A stretch of 64,000 bases of DNA. It comes from Cymbomonas tetramitiformis. Its lineage: Eukaryota; Chlorophyta; Pyramimonadophyceae; Pyramimonadales; Pyramimonadaceae. Location: contig LGRX02027773.1 in assembly GCA_001247695.2 (NCBI GenBank), positions 1-64,000 of the forward strand, given 5' to 3'. The translations under genes were made by a program, and so were the position numbers. How positions within the stretch are numbered: the stretch's first letter is position 1; each line of letters opens with the position of its first letter. Of this stretch, positions 10,405 to 18,467 are shown piece after piece. Under the pieces are notes generated by a model. That model worked only from the letters and a program-made list of their open reading frames with translations. It searched no databases and was not told the origin of the DNA.

Positions 10405-11411
10405 GGAGCACTTGAGAAGTGTTTAGCCTTCAGAACTCGGAACCGAATTATCGTTTGTACCTCAATCTGGCCCTGATCCAGTATATTATAAAATTCGAAT
10501 TGTGTACCTTTGCACGTTCAATCAAAAACATATTTCCGAGCATCTGTCGTAGTGCCCCAGGCACAATTGGTATCAATAAGCGTTATCTGAACACCTCCGC
10601 GCGTTCAGCCACGGCCACACTGTAACTTCCGTTATACTGAAGGGGGAGAGCCGTACTTTTGGAAACTTTGCGCAACTTTTACGTCAGAAATACCATTTTT
10701 TTTCAAAGAAGGAACCCGTATACTGCTCCCAAAAGTCACCAGACATCAGCATAACGTCCCCTTAACACTGGGGGCCCAACCAGGCTCTCGTTGGTCAAGA
10801 TTGGTTTTCCGATCTTAAGTTCCAAGTCTGCCCCAGGCTACAAACAACCGTCAGGGAGCACCCTAAAGGGTTTCCCCGGTTTATAGTAGCCAGAAAAACC
10901 TCATAGCCCACCTCCCAGAGCCTTAAAAAGGCGAAAAATAGCCAAAAACAGCCAAAAATAGCCGTTTTAGGCCGTTTCCAGCCTACCCCAAAACCTCTCC
11001 CAGCAGCCCCCACCACCAAAAACCCCTTCCTCAGACCCCATAGAACAGCCTAGAACCCCCCAGTACCGCCCTCACGGCCATCAGAAGTGGGGAAAGCCCC
11101 TCCAAACAGCCCTTTCAGCAGCCTCTGGACAGCTTTCCTAGCACCTTCTGGTATCTCCCAGCAGCACCTTGACTGGGGTATTTTGGGTCATACGGAGCAG
11201 CAGCTACCTTCTGGAGCCCTACTGAGCCCCTGGGTTGGACCTGACACGCCTCCTTTCGCAGTTGCTTGACCTCTGCCCGCGCACTTTAGCACTCAAAAAT
11301 CGTGTCGCGGAGCCCTGGCGAAATTTTGAATTCGCTGGTGCATGTCAGTTCCCCCACAGAAATACAGGAAACAGTGGTGGAAGCAGGGCCCACTGAAGTG
11401 GCTACTCTATC
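10405..11411. other. No gene recognised; probable 5' flank or LTR of element A
   Basis: A pyrimidine-rich CCTCCCAGCAGCC-type stretch with repeated AGCCAAAAA words lies at 10900-11200. No convincing frame. It may hold the 5' LTR of element A, but I could not find a matching copy downstream. Confidence 0.35.
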
Positions 11412-11744
11412 CAGACCCCACCTTCCCACCAGCAGGAGCTTTCGACGACCATCCAGAAGGTCCTCTTCCTCCCTCGCCCCCCACCTCTGACGACGAAGAG
11501 GAGGACAACAGCTGAGCGCCTGGACACCGTCACTCTGGCTATCCCACCAGCGCGCCACGACTACGAGTACGTTCGGCAGGGGAACTACCGCTTCGGCTAC
11601 CCGATCACTCAAGTTCTGGCAGTCTTTCCCGCGCTTCCTGGTGCATTCCCAGTACACGTGATCGACGGCGTCCCCCCATCTCCAGATCTTAGCCCCGCTC
11701 CTTCTCCTCCTCCTTCGCCCCCAGAAAGCGACATCGAAGAGTAG
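11412..11744 (+). CDS. Open frame without ATG, unknown
   Basis: A frame open from at least 11412 to TAG at 11742-11744. It reads as a folded-looking middle part (RLDTVTLAIPPARHDYEYV… then FGYPITQVLAVFPALPG) followed by an acidic Pro/Ser tail (PPPSPPESDIEE). No ATG in frame, so it would be a 3' exon or the truncated end of an older element. Not recognised. Confidence 0.3.
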   Translation, partial: QTPPSHQQELSTTIQKVLFLPRPPPLTTKRRTTAERLDTVTLAIPPARHDYEYVRQGNYRFGYPITQVLAVFPALPGAFPVHVIDGVPPSPDLSPAPSPPPSPPESDIEE

Positions 11745-11753
11745 ATAAAAGGC
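11744..11753 (+). promoter_or_regulatory. TATA-like box before element A gag
   Basis: GATAAAAGG lies about 80 bp upstream of the gag ATG at 11828. Position fits an LTR promoter. Weak evidence. Confidence 0.3.
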
Positions 11754-11827
11754 GGGCAGACTCTATCCTCTGCTCACCTGTGGCTTTTGCCACACCCAGC
11801 TCTCGATTTGATCAGCTCAACAGTATC

Positions 11828-13090
11828 ATGTCGCAGCACACATCAGAGCCGCTTTCCAACATGGGAGTCAGTGCAGAACCATTACGCCCCCCATTATTTT
11901 CACCCCTCTCCTTTCCGTCCCCCGCCGCATACGCTTCCACTTTCCCCTTCCCTCTCCCGGGCACTACCATGCCCTATACCGCTGTACCACGCCCATATAC
12001 CCTGCCCGATGGCACCCCTGCGCAAGCTGTGTGGAATGGCTCCAGCTGGGTACTCCCTCAAACAGCGCCCATCGCTGGGGGAGTGTCCCCAGTACCATTT
12101 ACATTGGGGACTCATCACCCCATGGGTTCGTACCCCACGCCATATCAACAGCATCTGCAACAGCAGCAGCAGTGGCTGGCGTACCAGCAACAGTGGCCAC
12201 AGCAGCAACAGCAGCAGCGGCAGCAACAACAGCAGCAGCAGCAGCAGCAGCGGCAGCCACAGCCGCAACAGCTGGTACCTACCACTTCAATGCTGTACGA
12301 CCCTGCGGCGGACCCCTCACTGCAGCCGCCCTTCATTAGCATTGGCGCCGCGATTCTCCCGGACCCCCTGCAAGCACCCCCTGATGGCGGATTCCGACAG
12401 GGCGCTCCGAGCGGGGCCTCACTTTTGGTGCGCCACCTCCCAGCGGTGACAGCTGATCCAGAGGCCCGCAGGCGTCGACGCTCACGAAGGGAGTCCTCGG
12501 GCCCGGCAACGCATGGCAGGCATATCCCGAGCCTGAGCCGCTCGCCAGAGCACTCCGACCCCGAGTCTGGGACGGACGCCAGCCGCACCAGTACGGGGTC
12601 CAGGGGGAGCCGGGGCACACTTGCGCGGGCAGAGCGCAGGCGGAGAGCCGCTCGCAGATCCGGGTCTGATTCGGACGCGAGCAACCGAAGTGAGCATATC
12701 CGCAGGGAGGTCCTTGCGGCAGTGCAAGCCCTGAACCTCTCCGCGGTGCTCTCAAGAGAGCTCGCCCCGTCAGGCGCAGCGATATCTGCAGAAAACCCCC
12801 CATCAGACGACCCCCAGAGCAGTGCACAGGGAGCCCTGACGGCAGATCGGCCCCTCGAGGCGGACGCTGCAGACAGCGAGACCCCTCCAGAGTCTCTGAC
12901 TGTCGCTGGAGCAGCCCCTATTGAACCTCCCACTCAGGCCCCCCTAAACATGATGGTGGCTCGCCGACGTCAATCGATGGAGTCGGTGGTACATGGCGGT
13001 GGTGACCCTGATTCAGAGCGCAGAGTCCCCAACCCCAGGAACTCGCCCCCAAGTCCCCCTGATGATCCACCCCCAAGACCCTTCTGGTGA
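11828..13090 (+). CDS. Gag-like protein of element A
   Basis: 420 codons from ATG 11828 (MSQHTSEPL). The frame is open without ATG from 11780. N-terminal Pro/Phe-rich region, a poly-Gln tract at ~12150-12270, then an Arg/Ser-rich segment (EARRRRRSRRESS) and an acidic Pro-rich tail ending PRPFW. No zinc knuckle. The next gene starts in another frame before this one stops (overlap 12993-13090), which may be a frameshift junction. Gag by position only. Confidence 0.5.
   Translation: MSQHTSEPLSNMGVSAEPLRPPLFSPLSFPSPAAYASTFPFPLPGTTMPYTAVPRPYTLPDGTPAQAVWNGSSWVLPQTAPIAGGVSPVPFTLGTHHPMGSYPTPYQQHLQQQQQWLAYQQQWPQQQQQQRQQQQQQQQQQRQPQPQQLVPTTSMLYDPAADPSLQPPFISIGAAILPDPLQAPPDGGFRQGAPSGASLLVRHLPAVTADPEARRRRRSRRESSGPATHGRHIPSLSRSPEHSDPESGTDASRTSTGSRGSRGTLARAERRRRAARRSGSDSDASNRSEHIRREVLAAVQALNLSAVLSRELAPSGAAISAENPPSDDPQSSAQGALTADRPLEADAADSETPPESLTVAGAAPIEPPTQAPLNMMVARRRQSMESVVHGGGDPDSERRVPNPRNSPPSPPDDPPPRPFW
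12150..12270 (+). repeat. CAG/CAA microsatellite encoding poly-Gln
   Basis: Dense (CAGCAA)n and (CAG)n runs inside the gag-like gene, interrupted by CGG codons. Confidence 0.9.
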
Positions 13091-15506
13091 TCCCGATCGG
13101 GGACCCGGTCCCTCTTACCCCCATTATCCAGAGGTCCGGGCCCTCTTGATTACCCACGACGGCGGATCTCTGTGGGTACATCAGTCAGCGGGGGTGCGAG
13201 GCGCGGCGACCGTCTCTTTACCACGAGACGAACGTCGCAGGGCTGGAGTACAAGGCGACACCATCCTCTTCACCATTATGCACCTGCTGGGAGCCCCATT
13301 GACAGCCTATGCACGCATGGGAGGTCGCCTTCATCACACTCCGCTGCTCCTTACCAACCCTCGTGTGGAGACCTTCGACGTGGACGCCTGTTGTGACCTT
13401 GGCGGCCGCAATAGACAGGCGGATCGATTTTGGACAAACTGCCTTTCAGAAAAATGGAGGGGTCTCCGGGTTTGGTGCAACCCTCCATATAACTCCAAAC
13501 ACATCACTGTAGAGGCGATTCTGAACAAGTACATCGCAGAATGGAAGGCGGACCCGGAGAACACTTCTGCGGTCTTTGTCCTGTCAGATCACCAGTTCAA
13601 ACTCCCCGCGTGGCGTAAGCTATTCAGAAAGGCCAATATGCAGATCGTGGAGGTCGTCCCTACTCACGACGACAAGGGCGAGCCTAATCAGTTCTTCGAG
13701 AACCCAGATGGGAAGGCTTTCGACCTTCGCTGGCCTGTATTGATAGTGCACGCCCCTCCTGCCAAACCGCAGCCAGCACGCGTGAGACATCCGCGAGCAA
13801 CTCCCGCTGTGATAAGAACGGGTGAGGCGGCAGACTTCAGAGACACGATCTCCCAGCAGTCAGACTCGAAGTTCCTGCGTGCGCTGAAAGCAGAGTACAC
13901 CCGAGAGGGGTCACTCCGTTCACTGCGGGAGAAGGTAAAGGCAGCACCGCACCAATGCCTACAGGACTTCAGGCTGGTGGGTGAAGTAGTTTGGAGGACC
14001 GCAGCAGGAAGGTATCAGTTGGTGCTGGGGGAGGATTCTCCGCTTCGGGAGGTAGTGATTCGTCATGCCCACGAGTCATTGTCCTCAGGTCACACTGGGA
14101 GAGATAAAACTCTGGAAAGAGTGCTGCGACGCTTTTATTGGCGTGGTGCTGCAGAGGACGTAGGCACCTGGGTAGCATCCTGCGCAGTGTGCCAATCTGT
14201 GAGACCACGGGGAACTTACCCGGATGGGCTGCTGAATCCTCACAGCATCCCGAACAGACCATGGCAAGATGTCGCAGTGGACTTCGTCACCGGCTTGCCA
14301 TTATCAGAGAGAGGTAACGACGCCTTCGTGGCCTTCACATGCAAGCTGACGAAGATGGTCCACGTCGTACCAATGAACTTCGGAGACAACTCTGCGGCTG
14401 TAGTGGCCAGGATCTACTTTGACTCAGTGTGGCGCTTGCATGGCGCGCCTATGAAGATCGTCTCTGAACGTTATCCGCGGTTTCAGGATGCTTTCTGGCA
14501 GGAACTCATGAGACTGATGGGTGTGAAAGTGGCTCGCACCACGCCGTACAACCCTCGGTCTGACGGCCAGGCAGAACACAGCAATAGAGTCATTGAGGAC
14601 ATGCTCAGGTCCTTCGTAGACGCCAATGTGGAGGACTGGGACTTGTACACCACTAACGTGGAGTTCGCAATCAATGACTCCAGAAGTGAATCTACTGGCT
14701 CTACACCATTTGAGCTGGTGTTTGGGTTCTCGCCACTGTCACAGTTGGACCTTTTCCTGGAGGCCGCGCAGTCCACCGCTGGACGACGAACAGGGGGAGT
14801 AGGTACCGCACACGAAGTGGCCGCGAAATTTTCGTCGCAGCTGCGGGACGCCAGACAGCGGTTGGAGCTGGCTCAACAGCGACAGCGCGAGCAGTTTGAT
14901 CGCAGGCACGGACAGCGGGAATATGCTGTTGGAGATCTGGTCTGGATAGAAGCGAAACAACTTACAGAGAAGGTGATGGATCGCTCCATCTGTAGGAAGT
15001 TGACCAAACGCTGGCATGGACCAGCCCCTGTGACCGAACGCTTCTTCAGTGATATGCAGATGACCATGCCAGAGGCCGACAGGGGAGCTCCAGTAGCCTA
15101 CCGCCTACGCCCCCCTCCTCACTGGCGGATACATGTCGTGTTCGCTCAACACCGCCTCAAGCCGTACACCAGCGGTCAAGACGCTTTCGCCGCGCATGAT
15201 CACCTGGCAGTACCTGAAGAGGTGGTAGTGGATGGTCAGAAGGAAGCACATGTTGAGCGCATCCTTGCACGCCGAGTACGGTCTGTTCGAGGAAATTTAA
15301 AGAGGTGGAAGAATGGAAAGTTCGCTGGACTGGCTACTCCAAAGCTCATGACCAATGGAGGACGCGTGACAAACTCGAACGCGGAGGTCCACTTCAACAG
15401 CTTCGTGAATTTGAACAAGCGAGGCTGCGCATGGAAACACAAGTCCGCGACGAAGCCACTCGGCGACGTGAGCAACGTGGCCGTCACTCTGCTCAAGCTG
15501 GGATGA
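12993..15506 (+). CDS. Adenine-methyltransferase-like domain fused to gypsy integrase
   Basis: 837-codon frame. Residues ~127-255 resemble the phage/Dam-type N6-adenine methyltransferase fold: FDVDACCD, then a W-x-GLRVWCNPPY motif (NPPY at 163-166) and a final WPVLIVH strand. Residues ~350-400 are the H2C2 integrase zinc finger (HAHESLSSGH…CAVC). The integrase core follows with D430 (DVAVDFV), E492 in VSERY where the family has Asp (SDR), and E528 (DGQAEH). DIRS-type elements are known to carry Dam-like domains; fusion in front of a Ty3 integrase is less familiar to me. The true frame leaves this ORF at ~15298, and the last ~70 codons to 15506 are out of frame. Start uncertain. Confidence 0.75.
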   Translation: MAVVTLIQSAESPTPGTRPQVPLMIHPQDPSGDPDRGPGPSYPHYPEVRALLITHDGGSLWVHQSAGVRGAATVSLPRDERRRAGVQGDTILFTIMHLLGAPLTAYARMGGRLHHTPLLLTNPRVETFDVDACCDLGGRNRQADRFWTNCLSEKWRGLRVWCNPPYNSKHITVEAILNKYIAEWKADPENTSAVFVLSDHQFKLPAWRKLFRKANMQIVEVVPTHDDKGEPNQFFENPDGKAFDLRWPVLIVHAPPAKPQPARVRHPRATPAVIRTGEAADFRDTISQQSDSKFLRALKAEYTREGSLRSLREKVKAAPHQCLQDFRLVGEVVWRTAAGRYQLVLGEDSPLREVVIRHAHESLSSGHTGRDKTLERVLRRFYWRGAAEDVGTWVASCAVCQSVRPRGTYPDGLLNPHSIPNRPWQDVAVDFVTGLPLSERGNDAFVAFTCKLTKMVHVVPMNFGDNSAAVVARIYFDSVWRLHGAPMKIVSERYPRFQDAFWQELMRLMGVKVARTTPYNPRSDGQAEHSNRVIEDMLRSFVDANVEDWDLYTTNVEFAINDSRSESTGSTPFELVFGFSPLSQLDLFLEAAQSTAGRRTGGVGTAHEVAAKFSSQLRDARQRLELAQQRQREQFDRRHGQREYAVGDLVWIEAKQLTEKVMDRSICRKLTKRWHGPAPVTERFFSDMQMTMPEADRGAPVAYRLRPPPHWRIHVVFAQHRLKPYTSGQDAFAAHDHLAVPEEVVVDGQKEAHVERILARRVRSVRGNLKRWKNGKFAGLATPKLMTNGGRVTNSNAEVHFNSFVNLNKRGCAWKHKSATKPLGDVSNVAVTLLKLG

Positions 15507-15979
15507 CACTGGCTCACCTCATCACCAATCCCTGCGATGAGCTGGACCAGCTCGAACAGATGGAACAGGATACCCCTCTGCCGTGGGAACGTCAAGAACG
15601 CACAGAGGATGGGTCGTTGGCACTGGTGACGGAGCTACTGGCGATTCGGACGGAAGCAACCCGCATGCCCAGAATTCTTGTACTTTTCAGTGGCACCGGA
15701 TCGGTAGAAAGGGAATTCCTAAATTGCTTCCCCTCCGCTTCGGTGGTGACCCTCGACTCCGAACACATCTGGCATCCCACTCATGTGCAAGACATCCTAC
15801 AGTTGTCCACTACCCGGTGGTACATGGGGATGTACCCAATGGTTCCCATCAGCCACCTCCGCCCCATCTTCAAGGAGAACTTGCATCGGGCATACGAAAC
15901 CACCAGCTCCGAAGCGGGGTCTCCGATGAGGAAGGAAATCCTTTCTAGTGCTAGTAGTGAAGACGGTTCTGATGATTGA
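15305..15979 (+). CDS. Chromodomain and truncated C5-methyltransferase-like tail
   Basis: Continues the integrase protein after a frame break at ~15298. The chromodomain is split: its start (HVERILARRV) is in the previous frame and the rest (EEWKVRWTGYSKAHDQWRT) here. It would tether integration to modified histones. Residues ~124-165 read ILVLFSGTGSVEREF, VVTLD and HPTHVQDIL, which match the motif-I region of C5 cytosine methyltransferases. The catalytic PC motif and target-recognition domain are absent, so this is a remnant. It ends in an acidic SSEDGSDD tail. Cytosine methyltransferases captured by retrotransposons are known in algae and dinoflagellates. Confidence 0.65.
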   Translation: MEEWKVRWTGYSKAHDQWRTRDKLERGGPLQQLREFEQARLRMETQVRDEATRRREQRGRHSAQAGMTLAHLITNPCDELDQLEQMEQDTPLPWERQERTEDGSLALVTELLAIRTEATRMPRILVLFSGTGSVEREFLNCFPSASVVTLDSEHIWHPTHVQDILQLSTTRWYMGMYPMVPISHLRPIFKENLHRAYETTSSEAGSPMRKEILSSASSEDGSDD

Positions 15980-15985
15980 AACTGT

Positions 15986-16006
15986 AAATATGTAAATAAA
16001 TAGCTT
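15986..16006 (+). terminator. Putative polyadenylation signal of element A
   Basis: TGTAAATATGTAAATAAATAG directly after the TGA stop. Two overlapping TGTAAAT words resemble the TGTAA signal of chlorophyte algae. Confidence 0.45.
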
Positions 16007-16116
16007 TGTAAAAAACCCCGAGTGCTGCAACGTTCTTTGTTCCATTTGTATCATCCTGCCAGCGAACTGCATGCGTGTAACCTGAACGCATGCGTATAGC
16101 GACTTTTGGTAGAGTT

Positions 16117-16746
16117 GCAGAAGACATCCAGAAGACATCTTCTGGACGTCTTCTGTACATCTTCCGGATTCCGGAAGACGTCTTCCGGACGTCTTCTGGG
16201 GTCCAGAAGACATCTAGAAGACGTCCAGAAGACGTCTTCGGCGCGTCTTCTAATGTCTACCATCTTCTGAGTTTAAGAACACGTCCAGAAGATCTTCCGG
16301 GAAGACGTCCCGAAGATATCTTCTGAACGTCTTCTGCATGACTTCTGTACATCTTCTGAATTCCGGAAGATGTCTTCTAGACGTCTTCTGGGTTCCAGAA
16401 GACATCTAGAAGACGTCTTCTACGCGTCTTCTAATGTCTACCATCTTCTGAGTTTCAGAAGACGTCCAGAAGATCTTCCGGGAAGATGTACAGAAGACGC
16501 CTAAAAGATATCAAGAAGACGTCTTCCGGGATTCAGAAGACATGCAGAAGACGTCCAGAAGATAACTTCTGGATGTCTTCCCGGAAGATCTTCTGTACGT
16601 CTTCTGGAAACCAGAAGATGGTAGACATTAGAAGACGCGCCGAAGACGTCTTCTGGACGTCTTCTGGATGTCTTCTGGACCCAGAAGACGTCTCAGAAGA
16701 CGTTCAGAAGACGTTCAGAAGACGTTCAGAAAACGCGTCTTCTGAT
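16117..16746. repeat. AGAAGACGTC palindrome-rich array
   Basis: About 600 bp built almost wholly of CAGAAGACGTC / GACGTCTTCTG words in both orientations, many forming GAAGACGTCTTC palindromes, plus TTCCGGAA words. The right edge runs into GAATGTAGGG (to ~16761), whose complement CCCTACA matches the terminus of E2. Likely the subterminal region of a CACTA-like element. Left terminus not found. Confidence 0.75.
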
Positions 16747-16843
16747 TTTCCCAGAATGTAGGGTGAATTTGGATAGTAGCCACACACCAACAGGGGCCGC
16801 CGGAGGCCCTGGCCAATCTCCACTGGATACAGGCAAACTCGTT

Positions 16844-17026
16844 ATGAATTGCGATTATTGTGACCTTCCTGCAAACGTTCGCATATGGTTTAATGCTGGT
16901 TCGCATCTTGTTGCGATAAATGAGCATACCGAACATTTCGCGTGTATGCGTTGTTCTTACGAAATATTCATGTGCCAGGAAGCAGTGGACGACGAAGACG
17001 GAGTATACTGGGAGCTGATAGATTAG
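16844..17026 (+). CDS. Small Cys/His protein, hypothetical
   Basis: 61 codons from MNCDYC, or 88 from the upstream ATG at 16763. Two CxxC pairs (CDYC and CMRC) with intervening His (GSHLV, NEHTEHF) could bind zinc, followed by an acidic tail. Not recognised. It may be a real short gene or a remnant. 17027-17432 shows nothing further. Confidence 0.35.
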   Translation: MNCDYCDLPANVRIWFNAGSHLVAINEHTEHFACMRCSYEIFMCQEAVDDEDGVYWELID

Positions 17027-17432
17027 TAGGCCATTACTTTCCGGCGCCTGAAACAATTCGAGATCTCTTGCCTGGTAGTAACTTACGTACTTTGCAATGT
17101 AATAGTAACGCTATAATATGTTGTACGACCAAGCATTGGTTGCTGACTTATGGCTTTTGCGACATATATATATCGTAACACTACTAACACTAACAAACAC
17201 TCTACTTGTAATTAAACGAATAGACAACGTTCATGCAACAATACCCGTGTGATGATAGTTGTATAGCCGCGTTTTTTGACGCGGGACTTGTGTTTATGAA
17301 CACACCCAATCCAAAAAGATATCTTTCTCCGTTGATTGCCCGATGATCACTCGAACCACAATAGCAAACAGCATAATGAAGGCATACCGTACCGCATAAA
17401 CGCATATCGCAACCTACGTGGCTGCCACGTGT

Positions 17433-17810
17433 CTACATTACACTGCGCGTTATGATGACGTGGCAGGTCACCCGTCGTCTATAAACCGAGAATAGTAGCA
17501 GAAAAACACCGTCTAAAAACATGCATACTCGTTCACGTATCCCCAATAGTCTGTTTTGATCGTCGGGACCAACTTGGCGAAGAGCACAGCCGCATTGGCC
17601 TCGTTCCCGCCGAAACGGGCGTGTTTCTCTGGAAAACATTTTCGGAGTGTCTCCAAGTTTGCGTAGTGCAGTGATGGAGAGCGCAGAGTTCTCTTTCGCC
17701 AGCATGCGGTAGTTCTGCTCTGCTCCGTTAAACTGTCTGCTCTCAAAGGCGATAGGTTGCAGTCCATTTCCCACGTCTTGCATCAGTACACCCCCGCAGC
17801 GCCACTCCAC
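17433..17810 (-). pseudogene. Element B RNase H remainder
   Basis: GGVLMQDVGNGLQPIAFESRQF and NYRMLAKE continue the gypsy RNase H. The pattern is lost after ~17660. No connection domain or integrase follows, so the 3' end is truncated. Confidence 0.7.
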
Positions 17811-18435
17811 TGGCGTCGGTTTGTACTACAAAAGGATGCCGTCCCTCTGCCGCCGCTTTCATATCGGGTAGCGCCAGAGTGGGAGAAGAACATAGCGCCT
17901 TGTTAATTTCCTCCAAGGCCCAACGCTGCATGGGTCCCCATAGCCAAGCGACATCCCCTTTGGTGAGCTGGGTCAGAGGTTGTGATACTTCGGAGAAGCC
18001 CAGCATGTAACGCCGGTAGTACCCAGCTAACCCCAAGAATTGACGCACATGCGTGGCGTTTTCCAGAGCGCGCCAGTCCCTAATGGCAGCCAGCTTCTCA
18101 TGTTGAGGTTGACTTCCTTCACGTGAGATAACGTGCCCCAGAAAGCGTATCTGGGTCTGCAGTAGCTGACACTTAGACTCCTTGAGGTAGATGCCCTGGT
18201 TCTCGCAGACTTCCAGGAATTGCTGGAGATGGGAAAGATGCTCCTCCAGGGTGTTGCTGAAGAGGATGCAGTCGTCCAGGAATATCCTTACAAAAGGAAG
18301 ATGTCCCAGAGCGCGCTGCATGCGTCGCTGACAGCAGGAAGGACTGTTGGTCAACCCCATGGGCATCACCAACCACTCATACGAGCCATAGGTCGCCCTC
18401 GGCGTCGCCCTCGGCGTCGCCTTCGACTTCGGCAT
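17743..18435 (-). pseudogene. Element B reverse transcriptase palm, thumb and RNase H start
   Basis: Carries YGSYEWLVMPMGLTNSPS and the catalytic FLDD box (VRIFLDDCILF, Phe replacing Tyr), then LGHVISREG and QFLGLAGYYRRYM of gypsy RT. RNase H begins at FVVQTDASGVAL and breaks again at ~17815. Confidence 0.85.
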
Positions 18436-18467
18436 AGGGGGAGGTGAACGCAGTCTTTTCTACATCC

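Larger units (their letters stand above)
11745..16025 (+). mobile_element. Ty3/gypsy element A (chromovirus-like), internally deleted
   Basis: Consists of a gag-like gene, a methyltransferase-like/integrase frame, a chromodomain and a C5-methyltransferase-like remnant, all plus strand. No protease, RT or RNase H lies between gag and integrase although neighbouring element B has them, so this copy is deleted or assembled from parts. LTRs were not identified. Confidence 0.7.

Noticed and set aside
12145..12933. 262-codon minus-strand frame with poly-Cys
   Set aside because: Antisense of the CAG microsatellite and gag gene.
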